Of a stretch of DNA of 64,000 bases, positions 1-8,534 are shown piece after piece; position 1 is the first letter of the stretch; each line of letters starts with the position of its first letter. Made by a program: the position numbers and the translations under genes. The notes below the pieces were generated by a model, which was not told the DNA's origin, ran no database searches, and worked only from the letters and a program-made list of their open reading frames with translations. This DNA comes from Enterococcus saigonensis. GTDB taxonomy: Bacteria; Bacillota; Bacilli; Lactobacillales; Enterococcaceae. The stretch is from assembly GCF_011397115.1 (NCBI RefSeq), contig NZ_AP022822.1, forward strand, positions 248,001 to 312,000. Reading direction: 5' to 3'.

Positions 1-1
1 T

Positions 2-1291
2 TGTGGAAAACCAATGGTAGAACACATTATTAACCGTGTGGAAGAAACACAACCAAAGGAAATCATTACAATTGTCGGACACGGCGCTGAAATGGTAAAA
101 GAACAATTAGGCAATCGTAGTGAATATGCCTTACAAGCAGAGCAACTTGGCACTGGTCATGCGGTGATGCAAGCAGCGCAATTTTTAGAAGGCAAAAAAG
201 GGACAACACTGGTAATCAGTGGTGATACGCCACTTTTGACAACAGCGACATTAAATAATTTATTTGAATATCACCAAGGAAAAAACGCAAGTGCAACAAT
301 TTTAACTGCACAAGCACCAAATCCAGCAGGTTATGGTAGAATTATCCGCGATCATGTTGGCATTGTGGAAAAGATTGTGGAACAAAAAGATGCCTCACCA
401 GAGGAAGCACGGGTAAAAGAAATTAATACTGGCACCTATTGTTTTGATAACGAATTGCTTTTTGATGCGTTGGGTAAATTAAACACGGATAATGCGCAAG
501 GAGAATATTACTTAACCGATATTATTGAAATTTTAAAATCTGAAGGCAAAATTGTAGCGGCTTACCAAACAGAAGATTTTGATGAATCACTTGGTGTTAA
601 TGATCGAGTAGCTTTAGCAGAGGCAAATCGGATTATGCGTAATCGCATTAATCATCAACATATGGTAAATGGGGTTAGTTTCATTAATCCTGCGGCAACC
701 TATATTGATGCTGGCGTGGAAATTGGTGCTGAAACGGTAATTGAACCAGGCGTTTATCTAAAAGGTCAGACTGTTATTGGCAATGAATGTTTAATTACAT
801 CTGGTTCTGAAATTGTGGATAGTAAAATTGGTGATCATGTAATTGTGAAGTCTTCTTGCATTGAAGAAAGTGTTGTACACAATCATGTGGATATTGGCCC
901 ATTTGCTCATTTACGGCCAAAAGCTGAAATTAAAGAAACTGCCCATATTGGCAACTTTGTTGAAGTGAAAAATGCAGAGGTTGGCGAAGGTACCAAAGTT
1001 GGTCATTTAACTTATGTAGGAGACGCAACTTTAGGAAAAGAAATTAATGTCGGTTGTGGCGTTGTTTTTGTGAACTATGACGGTAAAAATAAACATCATA
1101 CCACAGTTGGCGATAATGCGTTTATTGGTTCGGCTTCTAACTTGGTTGCGCCAATTAATGTTGGTGCAGGCGCATTTATCGCGGCTGGTTCAACGATTAA
1201 TCAAGACGTACCAAAAGATGCAATGGGAATTGCCCGCGCACGCCAAGTCAATAAAGAAGATTATGCAAAAAAATTACCATATCATAACTAA
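2..1291 (+). CDS. glmU: Bifunctional GlmU (5' end outside the window)
   Basis: GlmU acetylates glucosamine-1-phosphate and then uridylylates it to UDP-GlcNAc, the cytosolic precursor of peptidoglycan and teichoic acids. The reading frame is open from base 2 with CGKPMVEH, which matches the family well before an ATG. About 430 of the usual 455-460 residues are present and only the N-terminal nucleotide-binding loop is missing. The first half is the pyrophosphorylase domain (GDTPLL, NTGTYCF). The second half is a left-handed beta-helix of hexapeptide repeats with the acetyltransferase signature GHLTYVGDA. Downstream is prs; in Firmicutes purR usually lies just upstream, so purR is expected before this window (inference). 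Identity is certain. Confidence 0.98.
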   Translation, partial: CGKPMVEHIINRVEETQPKEIITIVGHGAEMVKEQLGNRSEYALQAEQLGTGHAVMQAAQFLEGKKGTTLVISGDTPLLTTATLNNLFEYHQGKNASATILTAQAPNPAGYGRIIRDHVGIVEKIVEQKDASPEEARVKEINTGTYCFDNELLFDALGKLNTDNAQGEYYLTDIIEILKSEGKIVAAYQTEDFDESLGVNDRVALAEANRIMRNRINHQHMVNGVSFINPAATYIDAGVEIGAETVIEPGVYLKGQTVIGNECLITSGSEIVDSKIGDHVIVKSSCIEESVVHNHVDIGPFAHLRPKAEIKETAHIGNFVEVKNAEVGEGTKVGHLTYVGDATLGKEINVGCGVVFVNYDGKNKHHTTVGDNAFIGSASNLVAPINVGAGAFIAAGSTINQDVPKDAMGIARARQVNKEDYAKKLPYHN

Positions 1292-1320
1292 AAGAAGCTA
1301 ATTATTTTGGAATAAACAAA

Positions 1321-1367
1321 AAAGTTCGGATTATATCACCATTTCAAAGTTGGTATAGTTCGGATTT
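1321..1367. promoter_or_regulatory. Two PurBox-like sites upstream of prs
   Basis: Two copies of AGTTCGGATT lie 34 bp apart, centred near 1326 and 1360. Read on the reverse strand, 1355-1367 gives AAATCCGAACTAT, a full match to the PurBox consensus AWWWCCGAACWWT as I remember it. The copy at 1321-1333 gives TAATCCGAACTTT, with one mismatch. PurR of Gram-positive bacteria binds such boxes and senses PRPP, the product of the next gene. The function is inferred from motif and context. Confidence 0.45.
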
Positions 1368-1453
1368 TTTTTGGTGGGCGTTGTTTTAAATTTGTAAATT
1401 GGATTTTTATAAGCGACTTTCTCATAAAATTCACTTTGAAAACACTTTCCTAC

Positions 1454-1482
1454 TTGATTTATTAAGCAAAAATGACTACTAT
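1454..1482 (+). promoter_or_regulatory. Candidate prs promoter
   Basis: TTGATT (1454-1459) and TACTAT (1477-1482) are separated by 17 bp, about 60 bases before the prs start. The -35 box matches in four of six positions. This is the best sigma-A pair in the glmU-prs gap. Confidence 0.45.
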
Positions 1483-1538
1483 TTACTAGGAAGATCAGAC
1501 AAAAGTAGTTTTAATTGCAGAAGAAAGCGGAGGTTCTC

Positions 1539-2516
1539 ATGTCAAATCATTATTTCGATCCAAGATTGAAGATTTTTGCCTTGAATTCAAATCGTCCTTT
1601 GGCGGAAAAAATCGCGGAGGCGGTCGGTGTCGAATTAGGAAAATGCTCAGTAAACCAATTTAGTGATGGCGAAATTCAAGTCAACATTGAAGAAAGTATT
1701 CGGGGTGCTCACGTCTATGTAATTCAGTCCACATCAAGTCCTGTCAACGATAACTTGATGGAATTATTAATTATGATTGATGCCTTAAAACGAGCAAGTG
1801 CCAAAACAATTAACGTGGTGATGCCTTATTACGGTTATGCACGACAAGATAGAAAGGCACGTTCAAGAGAACCAATTACTGCAAAATTAGTTGCAAACAT
1901 GATTGAAAAAGCAGGCGCAAACCGCGTCTTAACTTTAGATTTACATGCGGCGCAAATCCAAGGATTCTTTGATATTCCAGTGGATCATTTAATGGGCGCA
2001 CCGTTGATTGCTAACTATTTCTTAGAAAAGGGAATTTCAGGAGACGATGTCGTTGTGGTTTCGCCAGATCACGGTGGTGTAACACGGGCCCGTAAATTGG
2101 CTGAATTTTTAAAAGCGCCAATTGCTATCATTGACAAACGTCGTCCAAAAGCAAACGTTGCTGAAGTCATGAATATTATTGGGCATGTAGAGGGTAAAAT
2201 TTGTGTCTTGATTGATGATATGATTGATACAGCAGGTACGATTACACTTGCTGCGAATGCTTTAAAAGAAGCTGGTGCAAAAAGTGTTTATGCTTCATGT
2301 ACGCATCCTGTATTATCTGGTCCAGCAATGCAAAGAATTCAAGACTCAGCGATTGAACGTTGCGTTGTAACAGATTCAATTAATTTGCCTGAAGATCGCC
2401 GCATTGAAAAAATTGATGAAATCTCTGTAGGTCCTTTAATGGGAGAGGCCATCAAACGTATTCACGAAAATAAACCTGTTAGTCCGTTGTTTGAAACAAA
2501 ACAACCAACAAAATAA
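1539..2516 (+). CDS. prs: Ribose-phosphate pyrophosphokinase
   Basis: The enzyme makes PRPP from ribose-5-phosphate and ATP in the cytosol, feeding purine, pyrimidine, NAD, histidine and tryptophan synthesis. The start ATG at 1539 follows GCGGAGGT; an upstream in-frame TTG at 1515 has no ribosome site. The protein has 325 residues, normal for class I. Visible motifs are RQDRKARSREP (residues 102-112), the PRPP synthase signature DLHAAQIQGFFD from residue 134, and the ribose-5-phosphate loop DDMIDTAGT near residues 226-234. It follows glmU as in Bacillus. PurBox-like sites upstream suggest control by PurR, and a strong terminator follows. Confidence 0.97.
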   Translation: MSNHYFDPRLKIFALNSNRPLAEKIAEAVGVELGKCSVNQFSDGEIQVNIEESIRGAHVYVIQSTSSPVNDNLMELLIMIDALKRASAKTINVVMPYYGYARQDRKARSREPITAKLVANMIEKAGANRVLTLDLHAAQIQGFFDIPVDHLMGAPLIANYFLEKGISGDDVVVVSPDHGGVTRARKLAEFLKAPIAIIDKRRPKANVAEVMNIIGHVEGKICVLIDDMIDTAGTITLAANALKEAGAKSVYASCTHPVLSGPAMQRIQDSAIERCVVTDSINLPEDRRIEKIDEISVGPLMGEAIKRIHENKPVSPLFETKQPTK

Positions 2517-2520
2517 ACAA

Positions 2521-2551
2521 AAAACTCTTACCATTTTGGTAAGAGTTTTTT
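2521..2551 (+). terminator. Rho-independent terminator after prs
   Basis: Perfect 12-bp stem AAAACTCTTACC / GGTAAGAGTTTT with a 5-base loop, running into T residues. It begins four bases after the prs stop codon. Confidence 0.93.
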
Positions 2552-2630
2552 GTTAGTGTATTTGTGAGGCAAAAAATAAACGGGAAAAAGAACTTATGCT
2601 AAAATTAAATAAAAAGTATAAGGAGCACTT

Positions 2631-3455
2631 ATGAAGAGGTATAGAAAATTGGTTGGTTTTCTGTTAATGACAGCAGGGTTAGTTGGTTGTCAAAAAGTAG
2701 ACGAAGCAAAAAATACAATTACAAGTATTGCCCAGCAACAAGCGAGCCTGGAACAAGCAAAAACAAATACTGTTGACACAACAGTTACGACTACCGCAAT
2801 TAGTGAAGATCCCTTGGCCTTTTCTTATGACGAGTTGATCCACAAAGTTTTTAGTGGTACGGCAAAAACAAAGGATAACAAAGACGTACCATTTCAAATG
2901 AACTTTAATTTGATGCAGATAAAAGATGCCTTGAACCCTACTGCCCCAACTCTAAATAATGTTTTATTGGCTGATGCCCAGGGAAACAGTATTATCGGAA
3001 ATGGAAAATTTGAACAGATAAATCCGCAGACTGTAAAATTAAGTGGTCGTAATTGGACAAGTTATGAACGCGCTGCTGTTACTATAAGTCAAATTAAAAA
3101 AGGACAGTGGCAAGTGAAATTAAATGAATCTGGACTTGTTTATACAACAGCTACTGTGAGTTATGATGAAGAAAAGACGGCGCAAGCTTTAAAAGATGCT
3201 AGTCAGTATGGGCAACGAATGACACCATATGGCTTTGCCAGTACTAAAGTATTCACAGAATCAGTGAAAAGCATCAAAACTGCACAAAAAGCTGTAGAAA
3301 AAATTTATAATTTAAAGGAAGATGAATTAACAGGCCAAACGAAAACTGTGAATAACCAAGAAATCTTCATCTTCACAGTAGACAAACAAATCAATGGCAA
3401 GTTGATAAAAGAAATTGTAGTGGTTCCTGAAACAGGTGAATATTTTACGAGATAA
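2631..3455 (+). CDS. Lipoprotein of unknown function
   Basis: This 274-residue protein starts with a lipoprotein signal peptide: MKRYRK, a hydrophobic stretch, then the lipobox LVGC with Cys20 as the lipidation site. It should be anchored to the outer face of the membrane. Residues 25-55 are rich in Gln, Ala and Thr and probably form a linker. The rest is soluble with no cysteine and no motif I recognise; the last 60 residues (VNNQEIFIFTVDKQ, VVPETGEYF) look like a PepSY- or NTF2-type beta sheet, which is only an impression. AAGGAG precedes the ATG. It is isolated between a terminator and the thiT riboswitch, so it is probably monocistronic. Confidence 0.85.
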   Translation: MKRYRKLVGFLLMTAGLVGCQKVDEAKNTITSIAQQQASLEQAKTNTVDTTVTTTAISEDPLAFSYDELIHKVFSGTAKTKDNKDVPFQMNFNLMQIKDALNPTAPTLNNVLLADAQGNSIIGNGKFEQINPQTVKLSGRNWTSYERAAVTISQIKKGQWQVKLNESGLVYTTATVSYDEEKTAQALKDASQYGQRMTPYGFASTKVFTESVKSIKTAQKAVEKIYNLKEDELTGQTKTVNNQEIFIFTVDKQINGKLIKEIVVVPETGEYFTR

Positions 3456-3628
3456 AGAAAATATTCATTTTAGGCAGTCTTTCAAGTGAACTTTTTAATT
3501 GTGATATATCTATCAAATAGTAGCTATTGGTCTAGCTATGTAGATAAAAATAAAAAATAGATCAAAAATTCTACAAATAACATGAAATATGCTATGCTAA
3601 GTACATTAAAAAATAAAATAGAACTCGT

Positions 3629-3713
3629 TCACAAAGGGGAGCCATTTGGCTGAGATTGTAAGTCTACTAAACCCTTCGTACCTGTATCGATCATTCGAGC
3701 GTAGGAATTGTGA
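3629..3713 (+). ncRNA. TPP riboswitch (THI element)
   Basis: The conserved core is present in order: GGGGAGCC (3636-3643), GGCTGAGATT (3648-3657), ACCCTTCG (3671-3678), ACCTG near 3680-3684 and GAGCGTAGGAA (3697-3707). TCACAA (3629-3634) and TTGTGA (3708-3713) close the P1 helix. It controls thiT, a thiamine transporter. The downstream sequence suggests translational control: CTCCTTT (3733-3739) can pair with the thiT ribosome site AAAGGAG (3796-3802), or with ACAAAGG (3631-3637), which overlaps P1. Confidence 0.93.
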
Positions 3714-3811
3714 CAAGTCTGAAGTGATACTTCTCCTTTGTCCTGTATAGAAGTTTGTGGCGTATATTTGCTACGTACTTTATGTGACGGTTCTTAAAGG
3801 AGGATTTTTTT

Positions 3812-4414
3812 ATGGCAAAAAAAATGGAATTACAAGTCTGGGTGGAAGGAACAGTAATTGCCGCTGCAGCAATGGCGTTATCATTTATCCCAATCCAAAC
3901 GGCAAATGCGGCGTTTGATTTATCATTAGGGATGGTTCCGCTAGTTTTATATTCCTATCGGCGAGGATTGATTCCTGGGCTAGTAGCAGGGTTTGTTTGG
4001 GGATTATTAAGTATTGTGATTGGAACAGCGATGAAAAATTTTGTTTCTGTGCCACAAATTATTTTTGAGTACCCCTTTGCGTTTGCCTTTGGCGGGTTTG
4101 GTGGTATTTTTGCTAAAAGAATTCAAACCGCAATGGGGCAACATAGCAATCGAGCGATTTTGTATGTCGTCTTTGGCAGCATTGTGGCAGCTTTCGCCCG
4201 TTGGTTTTGGCACTTTTGGGCAGGCGTGTTCGTTTGGGGAGCATACGCACCAGAAGGAATGAATCCTTATATGTATTCTTTTGTTATTAATGGTGCTTCC
4301 ATGTTAGCAAATGCTGTTTATGTAGCCGTAGTATTGGGGATTTTGGTGAAAGTGGCACCCCAACTATTTATACCAAAGGGCAGTCCTTTTACTTCCATTA
4401 TGCGATCAAAATAA
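3812..4414 (+). CDS. thiT: ThiT, thiamine-specific S component of an ECF transporter
   Basis: ThiT binds thiamine outside the cell and joins the shared EcfAA'T energising module, which is not in this window. The 200-residue protein has about six hydrophobic helices. It carries residues typical of ThiT: FEYPFAF around Glu86, ARWFWHFWAGVFVWG (129-143) and YAPEGMNPYMYS followed by VINGAS, which supply the aromatic and polar contacts to thiamine. The start at 3812 follows AAAGGAGG at 3796-3803. The TPP riboswitch ahead of it fixes the substrate class. Together with thiN at 31757 it suggests salvage of external thiamine; no thiamine synthesis gene is visible here. Confidence 0.95.
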   Translation: MAKKMELQVWVEGTVIAAAAMALSFIPIQTANAAFDLSLGMVPLVLYSYRRGLIPGLVAGFVWGLLSIVIGTAMKNFVSVPQIIFEYPFAFAFGGFGGIFAKRIQTAMGQHSNRAILYVVFGSIVAAFARWFWHFWAGVFVWGAYAPEGMNPYMYSFVINGASMLANAVYVAVVLGILVKVAPQLFIPKGSPFTSIMRSK

Positions 4415-4426
4415 AAATTTTCAATC

Positions 4427-4464
4427 AAAAAAGACTGTACCTACTTTAAAGGGACAGTCTTTTA
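4427..4464. terminator. Bidirectional terminator between convergent genes
   Basis: Stem AAAAGACTGT (4429-4438) / ACAGTCTTTT (4454-4463) with A and T runs on the outer sides, so it can work for thiT and for the opposing gene, whose stop codon overlaps it. Confidence 0.85.
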
Positions 4465-5241
4465 ATTTGGCAACAACAATAAGTCGTTATCCTCATGTTT
4501 GAGATACCAAGTTCTTTCAGTTTTGCTGTAAATTAAAGTCGCAACCAGCATTTCCGGGTTATCATAACCAAAAGTCACACTTTGGCGTAAGCCGCTTTCT
4601 TCGACTAAGTAAATGGGAATATGAAACTCTTTATTGACAACTTCACTACTAGTTAGACAGAAAATAACACCTTCTTGAAAAAGTCCTTTCATTTCTTTTA
4701 AAAGGTTCAAATCAAGTTTTTCCACAGGTGTCGCCTTTCTAAAAAAACTGCGACGGTCATTTAATTTGCCTAACGCAGCTCGGGTAATTTTGTCTGCTAA
4801 AATACGATAAAATTCATCTAAGTAACGATAGTACACGCGAGTGAGTCCATCTTGTAAATCAAAAAAAACAAAATTATTTTGTAACTTATAGAAAAAAGGC
4901 GAGTGAAGATGGGTTTTCATATGACCAAAATACAGTAGCTCAGAAATTTCCAGTGGTGTTAACTCTTTTAGCATGGCAGCATCGCTGAAATCAATCCACT
5001 TTAAATCTTCAGTAATTCGACTTTTGCGCACTTCATCAAAAAAACGGTCAACACTTTCGTTACCTCGAATAATCTTCATACCGGTATGTACTTCAAATTC
5101 ACCATAATTTGAGGAAGGATCTAACAAAAGCAAATTACTAGGGTAGTGCACGATGCCATGAACAAAATCTGCCGGTGTGATTCCACGGGCCAAAATGGCG
5201 TTACTTGTTGTATCAATATGTACATAGACCATTTCCGGCAT
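4462..5241 (-). CDS. Conserved-looking protein of unknown function
   Basis: I do not recognise this 259-residue protein. It has no signal peptide or membrane helix, so it should be cytosolic. The N-terminal half contains HYPSNLLLLDPSSNYGEFEVH, and the middle has acidic and aromatic stretches such as WIDFSDAAMLKELTPLEISE followed by YFGHMKTHLHSPFF. The start is taken as the ATG at 5241, with AAAGGAGG about 10 bases upstream; an in-frame GTG at 5250 is too close to that site. It runs opposite to its neighbours as a single gene with its own terminator. The upstream gap is shared with the divergent srtA. Confidence 0.8.
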   Translation of the reverse strand: MPEMVYVHIDTTSNAILARGITPADFVHGIVHYPSNLLLLDPSSNYGEFEVHTGMKIIRGNESVDRFFDEVRKSRITEDLKWIDFSDAAMLKELTPLEISELLYFGHMKTHLHSPFFYKLQNNFVFFDLQDGLTRVYYRYLDEFYRILADKITRAALGKLNDRRSFFRKATPVEKLDLNLLKEMKGLFQEGVIFCLTSSEVVNKEFHIPIYLVEESGLRQSVTFGYDNPEMLVATLIYSKTERTWYLKHEDNDLLLLPN

Positions 5242-5571
5242 TTTGCCCACTCCTCCTTTATATCACTTTAAGTTATTTTACAATAAACAGCGAGAAAATG
5301 CTTGTATCTTTTCTTTTAAGATTATGTTACAAGGAGAACGTCTTTTTGCAATTATTTCAAACCAATTGTAACAATTTTACTCTGAATTAAAAAGGATTTT
5401 CTATTTTTTTATGGCAGGTTTATTGGAAAGTGTAGCAAAGTATAAAACAGATTTTAAATATGTTAAAATAATAGTAACAGATAAAATGTAACAAAAAAAT
5501 AATTGGGGAAGCCCATCGAAGTAATGCAGTAAGTTTAGTGATAAAATTTATGAAATTAAGGAGAAAATAAC
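5242..5571. other. Divergent intergenic region before srtA
   Basis: 330 AT-rich bases without a gene. Near the reverse-strand gene is its ribosome site. Towards srtA there is an extended -10 element, TGTTAAAAT (5461-5469), without a good -35. TTGCAA (5346-5351) and TAACAA (5369-5374), 17 bp apart, are another weak forward promoter. GGAG for srtA lies near 5560. Confidence 0.4.
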
Positions 5572-6285
5572 ATGAAAAAAAAGTCGCGTGTGAAAAACTG
5601 GCTGATTAATTTATTGTTATTATTATTACTTTTAGTAGGAGTTGGCTTGACGTTTAACAATCAAATCAAAAATTTTCTAATTGAAAAGAATGGTGAAAAA
5701 TATGCTGTCTCGGAAGTAACAGCAGCTGAAATTGAAAAAAATCAAAAAAAGTCAGCTTCTTTTGACTTTGACGCAGTCGTGCCGTCTAGTAGCCAGGCGG
5801 TATTTAAAGCGCAATTCACCAATCGCGATTTGCCGACAATTGGTGGTATTGCTGTGCCTAAAGTGGGCATTAATCTGCCTATTTTTAAAGGACTTGCAAA
5901 CGAAGCATTATTATGGGGAGCTGGGACTTTAGAGCCAAATCAGAAAATGGGAGAAGGCAACTATGCCTTGGCGTCTCATCGAGCGTATGAACCGGAATTA
6001 TTATTTACCCCCTTAGAAAAGGTGAAAAAAGGGGATACCATTTATTTGACGGATTTAAAAAATATCTATACGTATGAAACGAAAATTATTGTGCGAGTAC
6101 AACCAACTGAAGTGCAATATTTAGATGTTATCAAAGGGAAAAAACTTGTCACGCTGATCACCTGTGGCGAAATCGAAGGGATCACACGAACCATTGTCCA
6201 AGGAGAATTAAAAGATGTCACGCCAGTTAAAGAGGCAACTAAAGAAATGCGGGATGCCTTTGCTTTGAAATCAAAAACATATTAA
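5572..6285 (+). CDS. srtA: Class A housekeeping sortase
   Basis: Sortase A cleaves LPXTG surface proteins at the outer membrane face and links them to lipid II. The 237-residue protein has a basic N-terminus, one membrane helix (about 10-30) and an extracellular beta-barrel. Catalytic residues are visible: His136 in ASHR, Cys198 in TLITC and Arg206 in ITRT. GTLEPNQKMGEGNYALASH is typical of class A. There is no second membrane helix and no class C lid, unlike the two sortases at 27651-30051. The gene stands alone with a strong terminator, as housekeeping sortases usually do. Confidence 0.95.
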   Translation: MKKKSRVKNWLINLLLLLLLLVGVGLTFNNQIKNFLIEKNGEKYAVSEVTAAEIEKNQKKSASFDFDAVVPSSSQAVFKAQFTNRDLPTIGGIAVPKVGINLPIFKGLANEALLWGAGTLEPNQKMGEGNYALASHRAYEPELLFTPLEKVKKGDTIYLTDLKNIYTYETKIIVRVQPTEVQYLDVIKGKKLVTLITCGEIEGITRTIVQGELKDVTPVKEATKEMRDAFALKSKTY

Positions 6286-6295
6286 AAAACATAGG

Positions 6296-6366
6296 AATAA
6301 AAACAGAGGATACTTTTTACCGACTTTACTTAGGAGTCAGTAAAAAGGCAGACTCTGTTTTTATTT
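6296..6366 (+). terminator. Terminator after srtA
   Basis: AATAAAAACAGAG (6297-6309) pairs with CTCTGTTTTTATT (6353-6365), enclosing a second small stem (TTTTTAC/GTAAAAA). The A/T-rich arms would act as terminator in both directions. Confidence 0.75.
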
Positions 6367-6477
6367 ATTCCCAGACAAAAATTTTTAAAAGAGGCAGTCT
6401 GTTCGACTTTTGTTATACTAATAATAATCAATTATGGGCATTTAACAGCAAAACCACAGCAAACAGAGGTGAGAGAG

Positions 6478-8148
6478 ATGCAGACGACGAAACTATATCC
6501 TTCTGATTTTACCGACTATAAACTTGTCTTTAAACGCAGTTGTCAAGGACTGCCTTTTTTTGCAAGTAATAGCGCTGCCAAAGAAGATATGAGACAAAAA
6601 ATTAAAGAGCAAAAGGGATGGCAGATAACAAAACACAATTTGACGATTTTTTTAGCGGGCAAAGTAGCAGCAGATAACTTCTTTGATTTGGATAATTTTT
6701 TATGGGACAGCGAGGAAACGAGTAGTCGTCAGCAATTGTTGCAGTTGTTGGATAATTTTTGCCGGGAGAAATTTTTTAGCGGGTTACGATTTGAAGTTGC
6801 GACAAAAGAATTGACCACAGAAAATCTCAATTGGCTTTTAGATAATGGTTTTCAAGTAAATCAAAGTCTATTTAGCCGGAAATGTCAGTATCAAAGTGCA
6901 CTAGTTTTAGTTGGAGGCGGAGCAAGAGGTGCTTATCAAATTGGGGTCTGGCAGGCTTTGCAGGAGTTAGACATCCCTTTTTCAATTGTAACTGGAACTT
7001 CTGTTGGGGCTTTAAACGGGGGGTTAATTTTGCTAGCGGATTTAAAGGCAGCCAGTCAACTTTGGGAAAGTTTGAGTACCGATCAAGTATTACAATTTCC
7101 CGCTGCAGCAGCCGATAATCATGCACTAAACTTATTACTGCGACAAATTCGGTCTCTTACATATACAGCCCTGCGGGAAAATGGAGCGAGTACAGAACCT
7201 TTAAATCATTTAATACAACGCACTTTTGATGAGGAAAAGATGTTGCAAAGTCAAAAAGATTTATATATTTGTACAACTCGACTGCCAGATTTTAGTGAAA
7301 AAGTGTATCATTTTCAAAAAGAACAATTGACCACTGCGCTTCATTGGTTAAGCGCTTCAGCTTCTTTTTATCCTGCTATGAAAGCTACCGAAATTGCGGG
7401 AGATTACTATATTGATGGTGGCTATCGTAACAATGTGCCAGTTGATGTTGCGGTAGAACAGGGTGCAACAGAATGTATTATAGTGGATGTAAAAGGTCCA
7501 GGTTTTACCAAGAAATATCGACCACCCCAAAATGTTGCGACGATTTCCTTAAGCTCACCTTGGACTTTGGGTAGTTTTTTAGTGTTTGATCCCCAACGCT
7601 CCAAACGTAATCTGCGGCTAGGGTATTTGGAGACGCTGAAATATTTTCAGCGGTATACCGGTTTTTGGTATACTTTTGCTAAAGAAGAGTTTAATAAGTT
7701 GTGGTGGGAGTTTTGTCGACGATTACGTAAAAAGCAAGATCCTTTATGGCAAATTATTAAGGCACCTTATTTTTGGCGTAAGCTAGAAACTGTCTATGGA
7801 AAAAAAGTAGCTTTTGAAACAGCAGGATTATCTTTAGCAGAACTTAGTGGGGTTTGGCTGAATATTTTGCCTGATGAAATTTATCAAGAAAAGACGTTTA
7901 TTGCACAAGTTAAACGTGTAAGTACAAATCAAATAGGAGAGTTTGACGCAGCCTTATCTGTAAGTGAATGGCTACATCTATACCGCGAACGTTTGGTTGC
8001 TTGGTCAGACTCCCGTTTATTTTTATCCTTTTTGCAATTGCAAGGCTTCCCTTTTAATTTGCCTCAGATTTTATTGGAAAATTTGGCAGTTAGTATTGTA
8101 ACTGCTGAATTTTGTAAATATTTGTTTAAAGGCGATCAAGAAGAGTAA
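6478..8148 (+). CDS. Patatin-like phospholipase family protein
   Basis: Patatin-fold enzymes hydrolyse acyl esters of phospholipids with a Ser-Asp dyad. About 140 N-terminal residues without recognised motif precede the domain. The oxyanion loop GGGARGAYQIG, nucleophile elbow GTSVG with Ser175, and DGGYRNNVPV with Asp313 are all intact, so the protein should be active. A roughly 170-residue C-terminal part, rich in Trp and aromatic residues, follows; it may bind membrane. No signal peptide is seen, so a cytosolic role in lipid turnover is more likely than secretion. The ATG at 6478 is preferred over the GTG at 6469 because GAGGTGA lies just before it. Natural substrate unknown. Confidence 0.9.
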   Translation: MQTTKLYPSDFTDYKLVFKRSCQGLPFFASNSAAKEDMRQKIKEQKGWQITKHNLTIFLAGKVAADNFFDLDNFLWDSEETSSRQQLLQLLDNFCREKFFSGLRFEVATKELTTENLNWLLDNGFQVNQSLFSRKCQYQSALVLVGGGARGAYQIGVWQALQELDIPFSIVTGTSVGALNGGLILLADLKAASQLWESLSTDQVLQFPAAAADNHALNLLLRQIRSLTYTALRENGASTEPLNHLIQRTFDEEKMLQSQKDLYICTTRLPDFSEKVYHFQKEQLTTALHWLSASASFYPAMKATEIAGDYYIDGGYRNNVPVDVAVEQGATECIIVDVKGPGFTKKYRPPQNVATISLSSPWTLGSFLVFDPQRSKRNLRLGYLETLKYFQRYTGFWYTFAKEEFNKLWWEFCRRLRKKQDPLWQIIKAPYFWRKLETVYGKKVAFETAGLSLAELSGVWLNILPDEIYQEKTFIAQVKRVSTNQIGEFDAALSVSEWLHLYRERLVAWSDSRLFLSFLQLQGFPFNLPQILLENLAVSIVTAEFCKYLFKGDQEE

Positions 8149-8300
8149 AGTAATGTCATCAAAGGCTATCTGATCTATGTATTTAACAAACTATGCTAAG
8201 GTCTTAAGGTACAATTCGCTCACTTGTAATTTTACAGGCTGAGAAAATATTCTAAGAAAGAATATACTATTTGAAATATATCCTAATGGAGGGAAAAAGT

Positions 8301-8522
8301 ATGGCACAAGCATTCTCATATGAAATTTTAGAAGAAATTGCAGTCTTATCTGAAAACGACAAAGGCTGGCGTAAGGAATTAAATATTGTGAGCTGGAATG
8401 GTCGACCGCCAAAATTTGACTTGCGGGACTGGGGCCCAGAGCATGAGAAAATGGGAAAAGGCATTACTTTAAGTAATGAAGAATTTGCGGCTTTACAACA
8501 AGCATTAAAATTGATGGACTAG
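8301..8522 (+). CDS. YdbC-type PC4/p15 family small DNA-binding protein
   Basis: This 73-residue protein resembles the bacterial YdbC family, which shares the fold of the eukaryotic coactivator PC4 and binds single-stranded DNA. Diagnostic segments are KGWRKELNIVSWNGRPPKFDLRDW and the end MGKGITLSNEEFAALQ. The start ATG at 8301 follows GGAGGG; the upstream in-frame ATG codons at 8271 and 8286 lack such a site. It is 12 bases before the yloC gene and is probably co-transcribed with it. A role in transcription or DNA repair is inferred from the fold only. Confidence 0.88.
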   Translation: MAQAFSYEILEEIAVLSENDKGWRKELNIVSWNGRPPKFDLRDWGPEHEKMGKGITLSNEEFAALQQALKLMD

Positions 8523-8534
8523 GAGCTAAAAAAT

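Noticed and set aside
5326..5492. Repeated TGTAAC/TGTTAC upstream of srtA as WalR boxes
   Set aside because: No two half-sites have the five-base spacing required; AT-rich sequence explains them.
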